DNA from: M3007 sp041736625
Lineage (GTDB): Bacteria > Bacteroidota > Bacteroidia > Chitinophagales > Saprospiraceae
DNA length: 64,000 nt
NCBI GenBank assembly: GCA_041736625.1
Contig: JBGSTG010000127.1
Coordinates: 1-64,000, forward strand
Reading direction: 5' to 3'
Shown here: positions 15,603 through 23,237 of the stretch, one piece after another
How the letters are laid out: each line of letters opens with the position of its first letter
Position numbering within the stretch: the stretch's first letter is position 1
Position numbers and translations under genes: made by a program
Notes under the pieces: model-generated
What the model saw: only the letters and a program-made list of their open reading frames with translations
Told to the model about the DNA's origin: nothing
Databases searched by the model: none

Positions 15603-17123
15603 ATGAAAAACCTTTGGAGCCCTTTCTGGACATGGCAATCCGGCTTTTCTGATGTGAACTGTCCGGGGAGGCATGTAAATTTAAGTTTGGCACCTCAACT
15701 CTTTTATGTCTACCCATATTATTCAAATTTTTCTTGCACAAAACCTCCCGGCACGGGGTATACAGAGATAAAAACAGCAATCATCACATTATTCATCTTA
15801 CTTGTACAACTGTCAGTCTTTGGGCAAAAAATTGGTAAAGACCAAGCCTTGGAAGACCTGAAAATGCTACGGGATAATATCCAACGGTATAATCCAGCGT
15901 TAGCACAATACAACCCAGAATTTGACAGCCTTTCAGCGGAAATTATTCAGTCAGTGCAAAATGATTCCATTTCAATTTTTGTCTACTTTTCCCTGGTCAG
16001 TGAAATCTGTGCTTTAAGCAATGAAGGTCATTTTGCTATTGGAAATTGGCAAGATTCTATTCACAAAGGTATTCCTGAAAGCAAATATGCCTACCTTCCT
16101 GTTTCTGTAAAATTAATTTCAAATCAGCTTTACATTTGGGATGACTATTCCAATGAACAGTTGTTACAAAGAGGCGATAGCATTATTTCTATTAATGGCA
16201 AACCCACAGTTGATATAATAAAAATGCTTCAAAAAGTTACTCCTTCTGATGGCGACATCACTACCTATGCCAACAAAAATATTGAAGTCGGTTTTCCGTG
16301 GTTATACTACTTTTATATTGAGCAAACGGATACATTTCAATTAGATTACCTGAGGCACGATGAAGTGGTAAAAACAGCTAAAATTAAAGCGCTTTTTAAA
16401 TCGGATCAACTTTCAAATTTCAAAAAATACATTGTTGATGATGGCATCAGGGAAGGAAGTAAACTCAATGCATTTTATGACCTGCAACTGAAAGAAGAGT
16501 ATGCTCTACTAAAACTGCCTTCTTTTGATTACAGAAAAGTCAATCAATACAAAGTCAAGTCGAAGAAAATGTACAAAACCATCTTCAAGGAATTAGCCGA
16601 AAAAAAGGTTAATCACTTAGTCATTGATTTGAGGGGCAATACAGGCGGGCGAAATGAGTTTGCAGACGATATGGTTCCATACATACTAAACCCTGAAAAT
16701 ACTGATTCATTTTTCAAAAAAACGACTTCCTGGGAAGGAAAACAAAAGACCTATAAGATGCCCAAAGCTTCAAAATATGCATTTCAAGGCACAATTTACG
16801 TCTTGGTGAATGGGAAAACATATTCAGCAGGCAGCTCACTTGCCCGGTTCCTGAAAGAGTATGCTGATGCTATTATTATTGGAGAAGAGACGGGCACACG
16901 CTACGAAGGCTTTTCAGCAGGTTCAATTCAATCTGTTTCTTTACCAAACTCAAAATTAAGAATAGGAATCCCCCGTTATCATATTTTTTATCCTGCATCT
17001 GGAAAACAAAATACCCGCAACAGGGGTGTTCTGCCAGATTACGAAATTATTTATTCGTTTGAAGATATAGTGCAAGAAATAGACCTTCATTTTGAAAAAG
17101 CACTCACCTTAATGAAGCGATAA
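15603..17123 (+). CDS. S41-family (tail-specific type) serine peptidase
   Basis: A 506-residue protein from the ATG at 15603. Residues about 56-75 form a normal signal peptide (KTAIITLFILLVQLSVFGQ), but this is preceded by 55 residues with no clear role and the codon where a start would be expected is ATA (15768). A PDZ-like region is in the middle (LLQRGDSIISINGKPTVDI). The S41 core has VIDLRGNTGG and the nucleophile region GKTYSAGSSLARFLKEY, with IIGEETGTRYEG after it. It probably cleaves exported proteins or peptides in the periplasm. The odd N-terminus could be a mutated start codon, a non-ATG start or a fusion. Confidence 0.82.
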   Translation: MKNLWSPFWTWQSGFSDVNCPGRHVNLSLAPQLFYVYPYYSNFSCTKPPGTGYTEIKTAIITLFILLVQLSVFGQKIGKDQALEDLKMLRDNIQRYNPALAQYNPEFDSLSAEIIQSVQNDSISIFVYFSLVSEICALSNEGHFAIGNWQDSIHKGIPESKYAYLPVSVKLISNQLYIWDDYSNEQLLQRGDSIISINGKPTVDIIKMLQKVTPSDGDITTYANKNIEVGFPWLYYFYIEQTDTFQLDYLRHDEVVKTAKIKALFKSDQLSNFKKYIVDDGIREGSKLNAFYDLQLKEEYALLKLPSFDYRKVNQYKVKSKKMYKTIFKELAEKKVNHLVIDLRGNTGGRNEFADDMVPYILNPENTDSFFKKTTSWEGKQKTYKMPKASKYAFQGTIYVLVNGKTYSAGSSLARFLKEYADAIIIGEETGTRYEGFSAGSIQSVSLPNSKLRIGIPRYHIFYPASGKQNTRNRGVLPDYEIIYSFEDIVQEIDLHFEKALTLMKR

Positions 17124-17194
17124 AAACAGCAACAAAATGGCATGATTAAATCATACCCCCGAACACTCGCTGCAACCTCACCTTCCCTATCCGG

Positions 17195-18520
17195 CTACCG
17201 CTCCAACCGCTTTTCCCAAATCAATCCGCCCGTATTGTCGTACATGCGTACCGTCAGCATGCGTTCTTTCTGGGGTCCACTGAAGGTCAGTAGTGCAAAA
17301 TTGTGTTTTCCGATCACCGTGCCTTCCACACGGTGTGTATTTTGGGTTTTGGTAGCTGCATCGGTAAAGGAGCCGGCGGTGAGAGAGGAGCAGGTGACGT
17401 CCCACACCTTGTTGCCTTTGGCGTTGGTCATTTCACTGAGCTCGGAGAAGTGGCGGTCGCCATTCAGGAACACCACGCCTTTAATGTTCTCGTGTTCGAT
17501 GTGGGCGAGGATGTCGTCGCGCTCGGCGGGGAACAGGTGGAGGTAGGTCTCGTGGGCGTCGTTGGTGGTGAGCACCTGCCCGCCGAGGGCGACCACCTTG
17601 TAGGGGGCGTAGCTGGCCGACAGCCCCGCTTTGAGCCAGGCGAGCTGTTCGGCGCCGAGCAGGGTGCGGGGGCAGGATTCGCAGTTGTTCGGCGTCCGGA
17701 AGTAGCGGTTGTCGAGCAGGAAAAAGTCGATGCCGCCGTACTGGAAAAAGCTGGTGATGCCGGGTTGGCCCGGAAGGCCGGAGGTGGGGTTGGCCCAGAA
17801 GCTTTCGAACACCTCCTGCGCCGTTTCCTTGTGGGGCCAGGCGCCGTCGCTGTCGTTGGGTCCGTAGTCATGGTCGTCCCACACGGCATAATGGCTGCAG
17901 GCTGCGAGCAGGGGTTGCAGTTCGGGCAGCGAGCGGGCGTGGGTGGCCCGGTGCAGCATGCCCGTGCGCGTCGCCCAGTCGGGTTCGCGGTAGTAGTAGT
18001 TGTCGCCGAGCCATAGCATCAGGTCGGGCTTTTTCGACACGATGGCGTCGAAAATAAAGTACTCTGAGCCGTAGGGTTTTCCCGGACGGTCGTATTTCTC
18101 TTCGGCGTCGTACATGCAACTGCCCGTCGCCACCGAAAATTCGGGCGGATCGGTGCGGTACTGCCACAGCGGCTGGGTGCGGAATTGCAGGGGGTACGGC
18201 CGCTTCACCTTGCCCCCGTTGATGTGCAACGTGTACTCGTATGTGCGGCCAGGCTCCACCTGATCGGCGATGCACCTGGCCGTGTAACCGGTGCCGGCTT
18301 CCGTTTTCACCACGGCTGTTTTGATCATCTTGCCGCCCTTGCCCGCCTCGCGGTAGGTGAAGTACACCTTTGCGGGCCTGTTGGTCTGTGCCCAGAGGGC
18401 CACTTCACGCATATCGGCGTAGCCGACCATCGGGCCGGACTGGAGGTGCTTCTTTTGCGCCAGAAGGGGGCCAACAGCCAAAAAAACGAGCATTATCGCG
18501 GTAAAACAGTACCTGAACAT
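17195..18520 (-). CDS. PhoD-like alkaline phosphatase/phosphodiesterase
   Basis: A 441-residue exported enzyme. Signal peptide residues 1-21 (FTAIMLVFLAVGPLLAQ). A fibronectin-like N-terminal domain (VALWAQTNRPAKVYFTYRE) covers about 30-115. The PhoD metallophosphatase domain contains ATGSCMYD, MLWLGDNYYYREPDW, VWDDHDYGPNDSDG and FLNGDRHFSE, which hold the usual metal ligands. It hydrolyses phosphate mono- or diesters outside the cytoplasmic membrane. It is transcribed alone, convergent with the S41 peptidase gene. Length is normal. Confidence 0.9.
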   Translation of the reverse strand: MFRYCFTAIMLVFLAVGPLLAQKKHLQSGPMVGYADMREVALWAQTNRPAKVYFTYREAGKGGKMIKTAVVKTEAGTGYTARCIADQVEPGRTYEYTLHINGGKVKRPYPLQFRTQPLWQYRTDPPEFSVATGSCMYDAEEKYDRPGKPYGSEYFIFDAIVSKKPDLMLWLGDNYYYREPDWATRTGMLHRATHARSLPELQPLLAACSHYAVWDDHDYGPNDSDGAWPHKETAQEVFESFWANPTSGLPGQPGITSFFQYGGIDFFLLDNRYFRTPNNCESCPRTLLGAEQLAWLKAGLSASYAPYKVVALGGQVLTTNDAHETYLHLFPAERDDILAHIEHENIKGVVFLNGDRHFSELSEMTNAKGNKVWDVTCSSLTAGSFTDAATKTQNTHRVEGTVIGKHNFALLTFSGPQKERMLTVRMYDNTGGLIWEKRLER

Positions 18521-18615
18521 GAAAATTGCTTAGAGGGAGAAAATAAGGCCGAAGATAAACCCGCGCGCAGGCTCTCCTACCCGGCTGGATTAAAAAAAAT
18601 TTATCGGCTGAACTA

Positions 18616-18646
18616 TTGACTTTTTGAAAAAAATATTTGTATATTG
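18616..18646 (+). promoter_or_regulatory. Promoter of the small secreted protein
   Basis: TTG at 18616-18618 and a -7-like TATATTG at 18640-18646, with 21 bp between them. The ATG is at 18680, 33 nt further. Confidence 0.4.
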
Positions 18647-18679
18647 CACCATCTTTTTAATCTTTAAAATCGTTTTTCT

Positions 18680-19132
18680 ATGGTAGTCCGCTTTTTGATT
18701 TTATCGTTATGCTGCATGGTCGCCCAAAAGGCCATCGCCCAGGGCGGCGAGCAGTCCTTCTCCAAATCCTTTCACTCCGACAACAAGTCGAACTTGCAAC
18801 TTTTCCTGCCCGGAACGATCGACATGAAAGTCTGGAAAGACGCCAGCGTCAAAGTGGAGATCGGCGTTGTGCTTCCGGGAGCAAGCGAAGCGGTGGTCAA
18901 AGGCCTGGCCAATACCGGACGCTATAACCTGGTGGCTGCCTCAACAGAAACCAGCCTTTGCCTGACCGCGCCGAACGCCCAAAAGCATCTGCGCCTGAAA
19001 GGTCAGGACGTGCAGGAGACCTACCGGTTCACGGTGTACGTACCGGAGGGCATGACGGTCGAGATGCTGCCGGCAACCACCCCGAAATCGGCTGAGGTCG
19101 CCGAGTTGGCAACCACCGTCAAAAGCCAATAA
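18680..19132 (+). CDS. Small exported protein of unknown function
   Basis: A 150-residue protein with a signal peptide (FLILSLCCMVAQKAIAQG). The mature part is beta-rich (LQLFLPGTIDMKVWKDASVKVEI, YRFTVYVPEGMTVEML), resembling half of a DUF4097-like fold, in which repeated strands describe an adhesin-like sheet. I cannot assign a family with certainty. It is divergent from PhoD and convergent with the aminotransferase gene, ending 5 bp from it. Confidence 0.7.
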   Translation: MVVRFLILSLCCMVAQKAIAQGGEQSFSKSFHSDNKSNLQLFLPGTIDMKVWKDASVKVEIGVVLPGASEAVVKGLANTGRYNLVAASTETSLCLTAPNAQKHLRLKGQDVQETYRFTVYVPEGMTVEMLPATTPKSAEVAELATTVKSQ

Positions 19133-19137
19133 GCGGT

Positions 19138-20328
19138 TTATCCTTCACCCACCGCATCCAGCGATTCCAACAGGACGTTGCAGGCGCTTTCTATCTGCTC
19201 GTTCGATATGATCAACGGCGGCGCGATGCGCAGGCATCGGTCGTTGAACAGAAACCAGTCGGTCACCAGCCCCCTGCGCAAGCAGTGTTGGATGACCGAC
19301 TGTACTTTTTCAGGGCTGTCCAAATCCACCGCGAGCCACAATCCGGCACTCCGCACCTCGCGGATGAGCGGGTGCTGCAGGCGTTCGCGAAAACGCTGTT
19401 CTTTGGCCGGGACGTCTTTGATCCATGGCCCTTCCACCAGCTCCCGAAAGGTTGCCCACGCGGCCGCTGCCGACACCGGGTGCCCGCCAAACGTGGTGAT
19501 GTGGCCCAGTGGCGGGTCGTGCGACAAGCTGCGCATCCGTTCTGCCGACGCGGCGAACGCGCCGATGGGCATGCCCCCACCCAGCCCTTTGGCGAGCAGC
19601 ACGATGTCGGGGCGAACGCCATACGCCTCAAAAGCAAATAAATGACCCGTGCGTCCGCAACCGGCCTGAATTTCATCGAGAATCAGCAAGGCGCCGGTCT
19701 CGTCGCAACGCCTGCGCAGGGCTTGCATCCATTCTATGCGGGGTTTCCAGATGCCCGACTCCGCCTGCACCGTTTCCACTACCACCGCAGCCGTGCGCTC
19801 CGTGATGTCAGACAGGCACCAGTCGCAATTGAACCCGATGTGCCGGATAGCGGGGAGCAGGGGGTAGTACGGCAGCGTAAAATCGGTAGGCCACATGAGC
19901 GAAGCGGCGCCCTGGGTGCTGCCGTGATAGGCGTACCGGCAGGCGACAAACTCCGCGCGCCCGGTGAGGCGCTTGGCGAGCTTCATGGCGCCCTCCGTGG
20001 CTTCTGCGCCCGAATTAACGAGGTAAACCGCGTCCAACCCCGGCAGATGCGCCGCGAGCAAGGTCGCCAGCTGCACCTGGGGCGCCAAAATATACTCCCC
20101 GTACACCATGGTGTGCCAATATTTGCCCAATTGTTCCTGCACAGCCGACACCACCTTCGGGTGGCGATGCCCCAGGCTGCTGACGCCAATGCCGGCGATC
20201 AGATCGAGATAAGCCTTCCCGTCCGTATCGTACAGGAAAACACCCTCCGCGCGTTCGATCTCCAGCGCAAGCGGAGACGGGGAGGTTTGGGCGAGGTGCT
20301 GCAAAAAAAGCGGACGAAGGGGTCGCAT
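19138..20328 (-). CDS. Class III PLP-dependent aminotransferase
   Basis: A 396-residue enzyme from the ATG at 20328; the reading frame is open further upstream but the N-terminus RPLRPLFLQHLAQTSPSPL and the promoter at 20346-20353 fit this start. Family signatures are the PLP Asp in LLILDEIQAGCGRTG and the Schiff-base Lys in LLAKGLGGGMPIGAF. It resembles acetylornithine/4-aminobutyrate type enzymes (NSGAEATEGAMKLAKR). The exact substrate cannot be read from the sequence. It is divergent from the CBS protein gene. Confidence 0.9.
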   Translation of the reverse strand: MRPLRPLFLQHLAQTSPSPLALEIERAEGVFLYDTDGKAYLDLIAGIGVSSLGHRHPKVVSAVQEQLGKYWHTMVYGEYILAPQVQLATLLAAHLPGLDAVYLVNSGAEATEGAMKLAKRLTGRAEFVACRYAYHGSTQGAASLMWPTDFTLPYYPLLPAIRHIGFNCDWCLSDITERTAAVVVETVQAESGIWKPRIEWMQALRRRCDETGALLILDEIQAGCGRTGHLFAFEAYGVRPDIVLLAKGLGGGMPIGAFAASAERMRSLSHDPPLGHITTFGGHPVSAAAAWATFRELVEGPWIKDVPAKEQRFRERLQHPLIREVRSAGLWLAVDLDSPEKVQSVIQHCLRRGLVTDWFLFNDRCLRIAPPLIISNEQIESACNVLLESLDAVGEG

Positions 20329-20345
20329 GGCGCTTGAATTCGGCA

Positions 20346-20373
20346 CAAACATACACGCAAGGGCATAACTTTG
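20346..20373. promoter_or_regulatory. Divergent overlapping promoters, aminotransferase and CBS genes
   Basis: On the - strand a TATGTTTG box at 20353-20346 lies 17 nt before the aminotransferase ATG. On the + strand a TAACTTTG box at 20366-20373 faces the CBS gene (ATG at 20451). The two -7 boxes are 12 bp apart, so RNA polymerase binding at one probably excludes the other. Confidence 0.5.
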
Positions 20374-20450
20374 TACGGGGCAGCACAACATTCGAATTGC
20401 CACGCCTGTTATATGGCAAGCACCAGAAAGCCACCTATCGACTCCGTAAC

Positions 20451-21113
20451 ATGACCGCCCAAGCGCTATTGCACAATGAACTACTGCCACTCACGCTGGC
20501 GCACACCGGTAAGGACGCCTTTTACTGGATGAGCGACTGCCACGTGCAACACCTCCCGGTGGTGGACGGCAGCAAATTAGTGGGTGTGCTTTCAGAAGAA
20601 GACCTGTTCAACCATTCCCTGTTCGACACACTGGAGTCCTACGACTTCTCCCTCATGCCCATGGCCTTCGTACGCCCCGAAAGCCATGCGTTCGATGTCG
20701 TCCGGGTCATGGGCGAAAACAGGTTGACCACTATCCCGGTAGTCGACGAAAATGGCGATTACCTCGGGTTGGTGGCCCAGGCCGACGTTCTTCGCTTTCT
20801 GGCCGACAGCGCTTCCTTCGGCGAACCCGGCGGCGTCGTTGTCCTGGAAGTTTCCCCCCGGGACTACGCGCTGAGCACAATCGCCCGCATCGTGGAGGAC
20901 GAAGACGCCAAGGTGCTCTGTGTTTTAGTACACGCGAACCCCATTGCAGAAACGCTGGACATCACGCTGAAAATCAGCCGCACCGACCTGAGCCGGGTGG
21001 TGGCCTCCCTGGCGCGACATGAATTCCACATCAAACAAACTTACGGGTACGACCTGGCCAAAGAGGGGTACATGGAGCGTTTTGACTCTTTGATGCACTA
21101 TCTTAATATGTAG
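20451..21113 (+). CDS. CBS-domain protein
   Basis: A 220-residue cytoplasmic protein. Residues about 20-135 form a pair of CBS motifs (HVQHLPVVDGSKLVGVLSEE and LTTIPVVDENGDYLGLVAQ), which usually bind adenosine nucleotides. The C-terminal 85 residues (VVVLEVSPRDYALSTIARI ... ARHEFHIKQTYGYD) look like an ACT-type regulatory fold. The start at 20451 is chosen because the conserved region begins at MTAQALLHNEL; an in-frame ATG exists at 20334 but lies upstream of the promoter box. Its stop codon lies in a heptamer repeat. Confidence 0.85.
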   Translation: MTAQALLHNELLPLTLAHTGKDAFYWMSDCHVQHLPVVDGSKLVGVLSEEDLFNHSLFDTLESYDFSLMPMAFVRPESHAFDVVRVMGENRLTTIPVVDENGDYLGLVAQADVLRFLADSASFGEPGGVVVLEVSPRDYALSTIARIVEDEDAKVLCVLVHANPIAETLDITLKISRTDLSRVVASLARHEFHIKQTYGYDLAKEGYMERFDSLMHYLNM

Positions 21114-21153
21114 TCGGCGGTCGGCGGTCGGTAGTCGGCTTTCGGTAGTCGGC
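21112..21153. repeat. Six tandem heptamers of the type NNTCGGN
   Basis: Six 7-bp units (AGTCGGC, GGTCGGC, GGTCGGT, AGTCGGC, TTTCGGT, AGTCGGC) fill the whole gap between the convergent CBS and isocitrate dehydrogenase genes. A related 7-bp unit occurs 11 times at 41165-41241. Confidence 0.7.
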
Positions 21154-21154
21154 T

Positions 21155-22663
21155 TTATTCGCCTTGGCCGAGGGAAAATCCGGCCTCTCCGTCGAACGTG
21201 TACAGGTTTTCGGTTTTGATGATGTCCAATCCTGATTCATGGATTTGATGCAGGAGTTCGAGCACGTTGGCGTAGGCGACCGGTTTTAATTGTGCGCTTT
21301 TGAAGCGGCAGCGCCAGTGGTCGGTGCAAAAAGTGGCGGGGTTTCCGTCGGGAAAAACCTTGATACCCCGGTTGGTGATCATGTTGAGGGGCAGATGCGC
21401 GCTCACGGCCGGCCGCAACAGATCGGCGAGCACTTCGGGCTCCCGGTTCGGCCAATGCAGAAAAACATCCACGCCCACCAGCTCTTTATGGGCGCGGGGG
21501 CGTTCGGTCGATTGCACCGACACGGGCTTTCCCTGGTTTTTGCTAAAGTCAACAGCCGGTAATTGTTTCGGCCGGCTGCCCAGTCGGTCGATAACGGCCT
21601 GCGCAAACTCATCGGTTCCAACCCGCTTTCGGGTATACGGTTCGTTGAAGATGTCGCCGGTGTGAATACCGTCTTCTATGGCGCACAACCACGCGTTCTG
21701 AATGGTTTCGGCAATATCAGCCTGACCGATGTGCACCAGCATTTGCAGTGCGGCGAGCAACAGTCCCGACGGGTTGGCGATGCCCATGCCGGCAATATCC
21801 GGCGCGGAACCGTGCACAGCCTCGAACATGGCGAACGCCTGCCCGATGTTGGCCGATCCGGCAAGGCCCACCGATCCACTAACCTCTGCGGCGATGTCGG
21901 ACAGGATGTCGCCGTACAGGTTAAGGGTGACCACCACATCGAAGTGCTCCGGCCGCTCGGCCAGCCGGGCCGCGCCGATATCGATGATCATGTGCTCCTG
22001 CTGAATGTCGGGGTACTCGGCGCCGATCTCGCGAAAGAGACGGGAGAAGGTGCCGTCGGTGATCTTCATGATGTTGTCCTTGGTCATGCAGGTCACTTTC
22101 TTTCGGCCGTTGGCGCGGGCGTACTCAAACGCGTAGCGGATGATCTTCTCCGAACCCGGAATGGAAATCAACTTGAGGCACTGGTACACCTCATCGGTCT
22201 GGCGATGCTCAATGCCGGCGTAGAGGTCCTCCTCATTTTCGCGGATAATCACCAGGTCCATGGCCGGATGGTTGGTCTGCACGTACGGATGGTAAGTCAC
22301 CGAAGGCCGGACGTTGGCGAACATGCCCAACGTCTTGCGCATGGTGACCGTCAAGCTCTTGTGACCGGAACCCTGGGGGGTCAGAAAAGGCGCTTTTAAT
22401 AAAATACGCGTACGGCGGATCGATTCCCAGGCCGACTCCGGAATGCCCGAGGTAATCCCGCTGTTGTAGGCCTTTTCGCCTACTTCTACGATCTCAGGCG
22501 CAATCCGGGCGCCGGCGGCGTCCAGTATACGCAATACGGCGGGCATAATCTCCGGACCAATGCCGTCGCCGTAGGTAACGGTGATGGGCACAGGTTGGGC
22601 ATGGGCGGGCTTTTCAGGCATCACTTCCGGTTGGGCAGTACTTTTTGGCATAACGGTGTTCAT
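21155..22663 (-). CDS. icd: Isocitrate dehydrogenase (NADP-type, Thermus-like long form)
   Basis: A 502-residue enzyme of the isocitrate/isopropylmalate dehydrogenase family, converting isocitrate to 2-oxoglutarate and CO2. Visible signatures are ITVTYGDGIGPEIMPAVL, the substrate Arg region ANVRPSVTYHPYVQ, RENEEDLYAGIEH, the metal-binding VTLNLYGDILSDIAAE, and the cofactor loop AVHGSAPDIAGMGIANPSG. A C-terminal extension of about 150 residues (GVDVFLHWPNREPEVLADLL ...) is typical of the Thermus-type enzyme found in many Bacteroidota. The first 28 residues are a poorly conserved leader, so the true start may be slightly internal. Confidence 0.92.
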   Translation of the reverse strand: MNTVMPKSTAQPEVMPEKPAHAQPVPITVTYGDGIGPEIMPAVLRILDAAGARIAPEIVEVGEKAYNSGITSGIPESAWESIRRTRILLKAPFLTPQGSGHKSLTVTMRKTLGMFANVRPSVTYHPYVQTNHPAMDLVIIRENEEDLYAGIEHRQTDEVYQCLKLISIPGSEKIIRYAFEYARANGRKKVTCMTKDNIMKITDGTFSRLFREIGAEYPDIQQEHMIIDIGAARLAERPEHFDVVVTLNLYGDILSDIAAEVSGSVGLAGSANIGQAFAMFEAVHGSAPDIAGMGIANPSGLLLAALQMLVHIGQADIAETIQNAWLCAIEDGIHTGDIFNEPYTRKRVGTDEFAQAVIDRLGSRPKQLPAVDFSKNQGKPVSVQSTERPRAHKELVGVDVFLHWPNREPEVLADLLRPAVSAHLPLNMITNRGIKVFPDGNPATFCTDHWRCRFKSAQLKPVAYANVLELLHQIHESGLDIIKTENLYTFDGEAGFSLGQGE

Positions 22664-23237
22664 TGTTTGTTTGCAATAGCATTGCTTTTAACAGCCGTTT
22701 TGCCTTTTGGTTCTGAAAACGTCGTTTAAATTGAAAAACCCCTCACACTATCCCCGTTATCCCCGTTATGAGGGTGTCTCATAAGTCGAAAATACCGGCA
22801 TTCCGCCAATCAAAATTTTGGAAGACCAAGATAACCGATAGAATGGCCTCAAGCCCGATGTCGTCAAATGACCGCAAGTGCGATGTATCTAGGCTGTTTA
22901 CAACGAAACGAGATTTTTTTGCCGCGAATTCGCGCGAATTCGCGCTAATTCGCGGCAAAAAAATCAAAATAAATGGCGGCGAGACCGCTAAAAACGGCAA
23001 GGCAATCTTTGGAGGCAAAGTTGACGACAGTGGGTATTAAGCCATCCAGTCAATATCGACTGGCTCAATATTTTATTTGGAGGCGCATGTAGACATAGGA
23101 CTTATGAGACACCCTCCTATTCATGGTTGACCGCTACGCGGTCGTCTTAAAAAAACGCAGTGCAATGGTTGCTTGGGTCTTCCCCGTACAACCAGGCGCT
23201 TCCTATTCCGCATTCCGCAATCCACATTCCGCATTCG
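22664..23237. other. Intergenic region containing a TIR-bounded repeat element
   Basis: Apart from the element at 22770-23116 there is a tandem TATCCCCGT pair just before it (22750-22769) and about 120 bp after it with short runs such as CATTCCGCAATCCACATTCCGCATTC. I see no gene. Confidence 0.6.
22770..23116 (+). mobile_element. MITE-like element, complete copy
   Basis: 347 bp bounded by perfect 18-bp terminal inverted repeats (GAGGGTGTCTCATAAGTC at 22770-22787 and its complement at 23099-23116). No transposase is encoded. The centre holds a long palindrome with 19-bp arms (22912-22930 and 22947-22965, TTTTTTTGCCGCGAATT type). A truncated inverted copy is at 61221-61539. No clear target duplication was seen. 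It is presumably moved by an insertion sequence with the same ends elsewhere in the genome. Confidence 0.8.

Noticed and set aside
22768..23040. 90-codon ORF inside the TIR element (and the related ORF at 61377-61658)
   Set aside because: It runs through the long palindrome and does not remain equally open in the second copy. No transposase motif.
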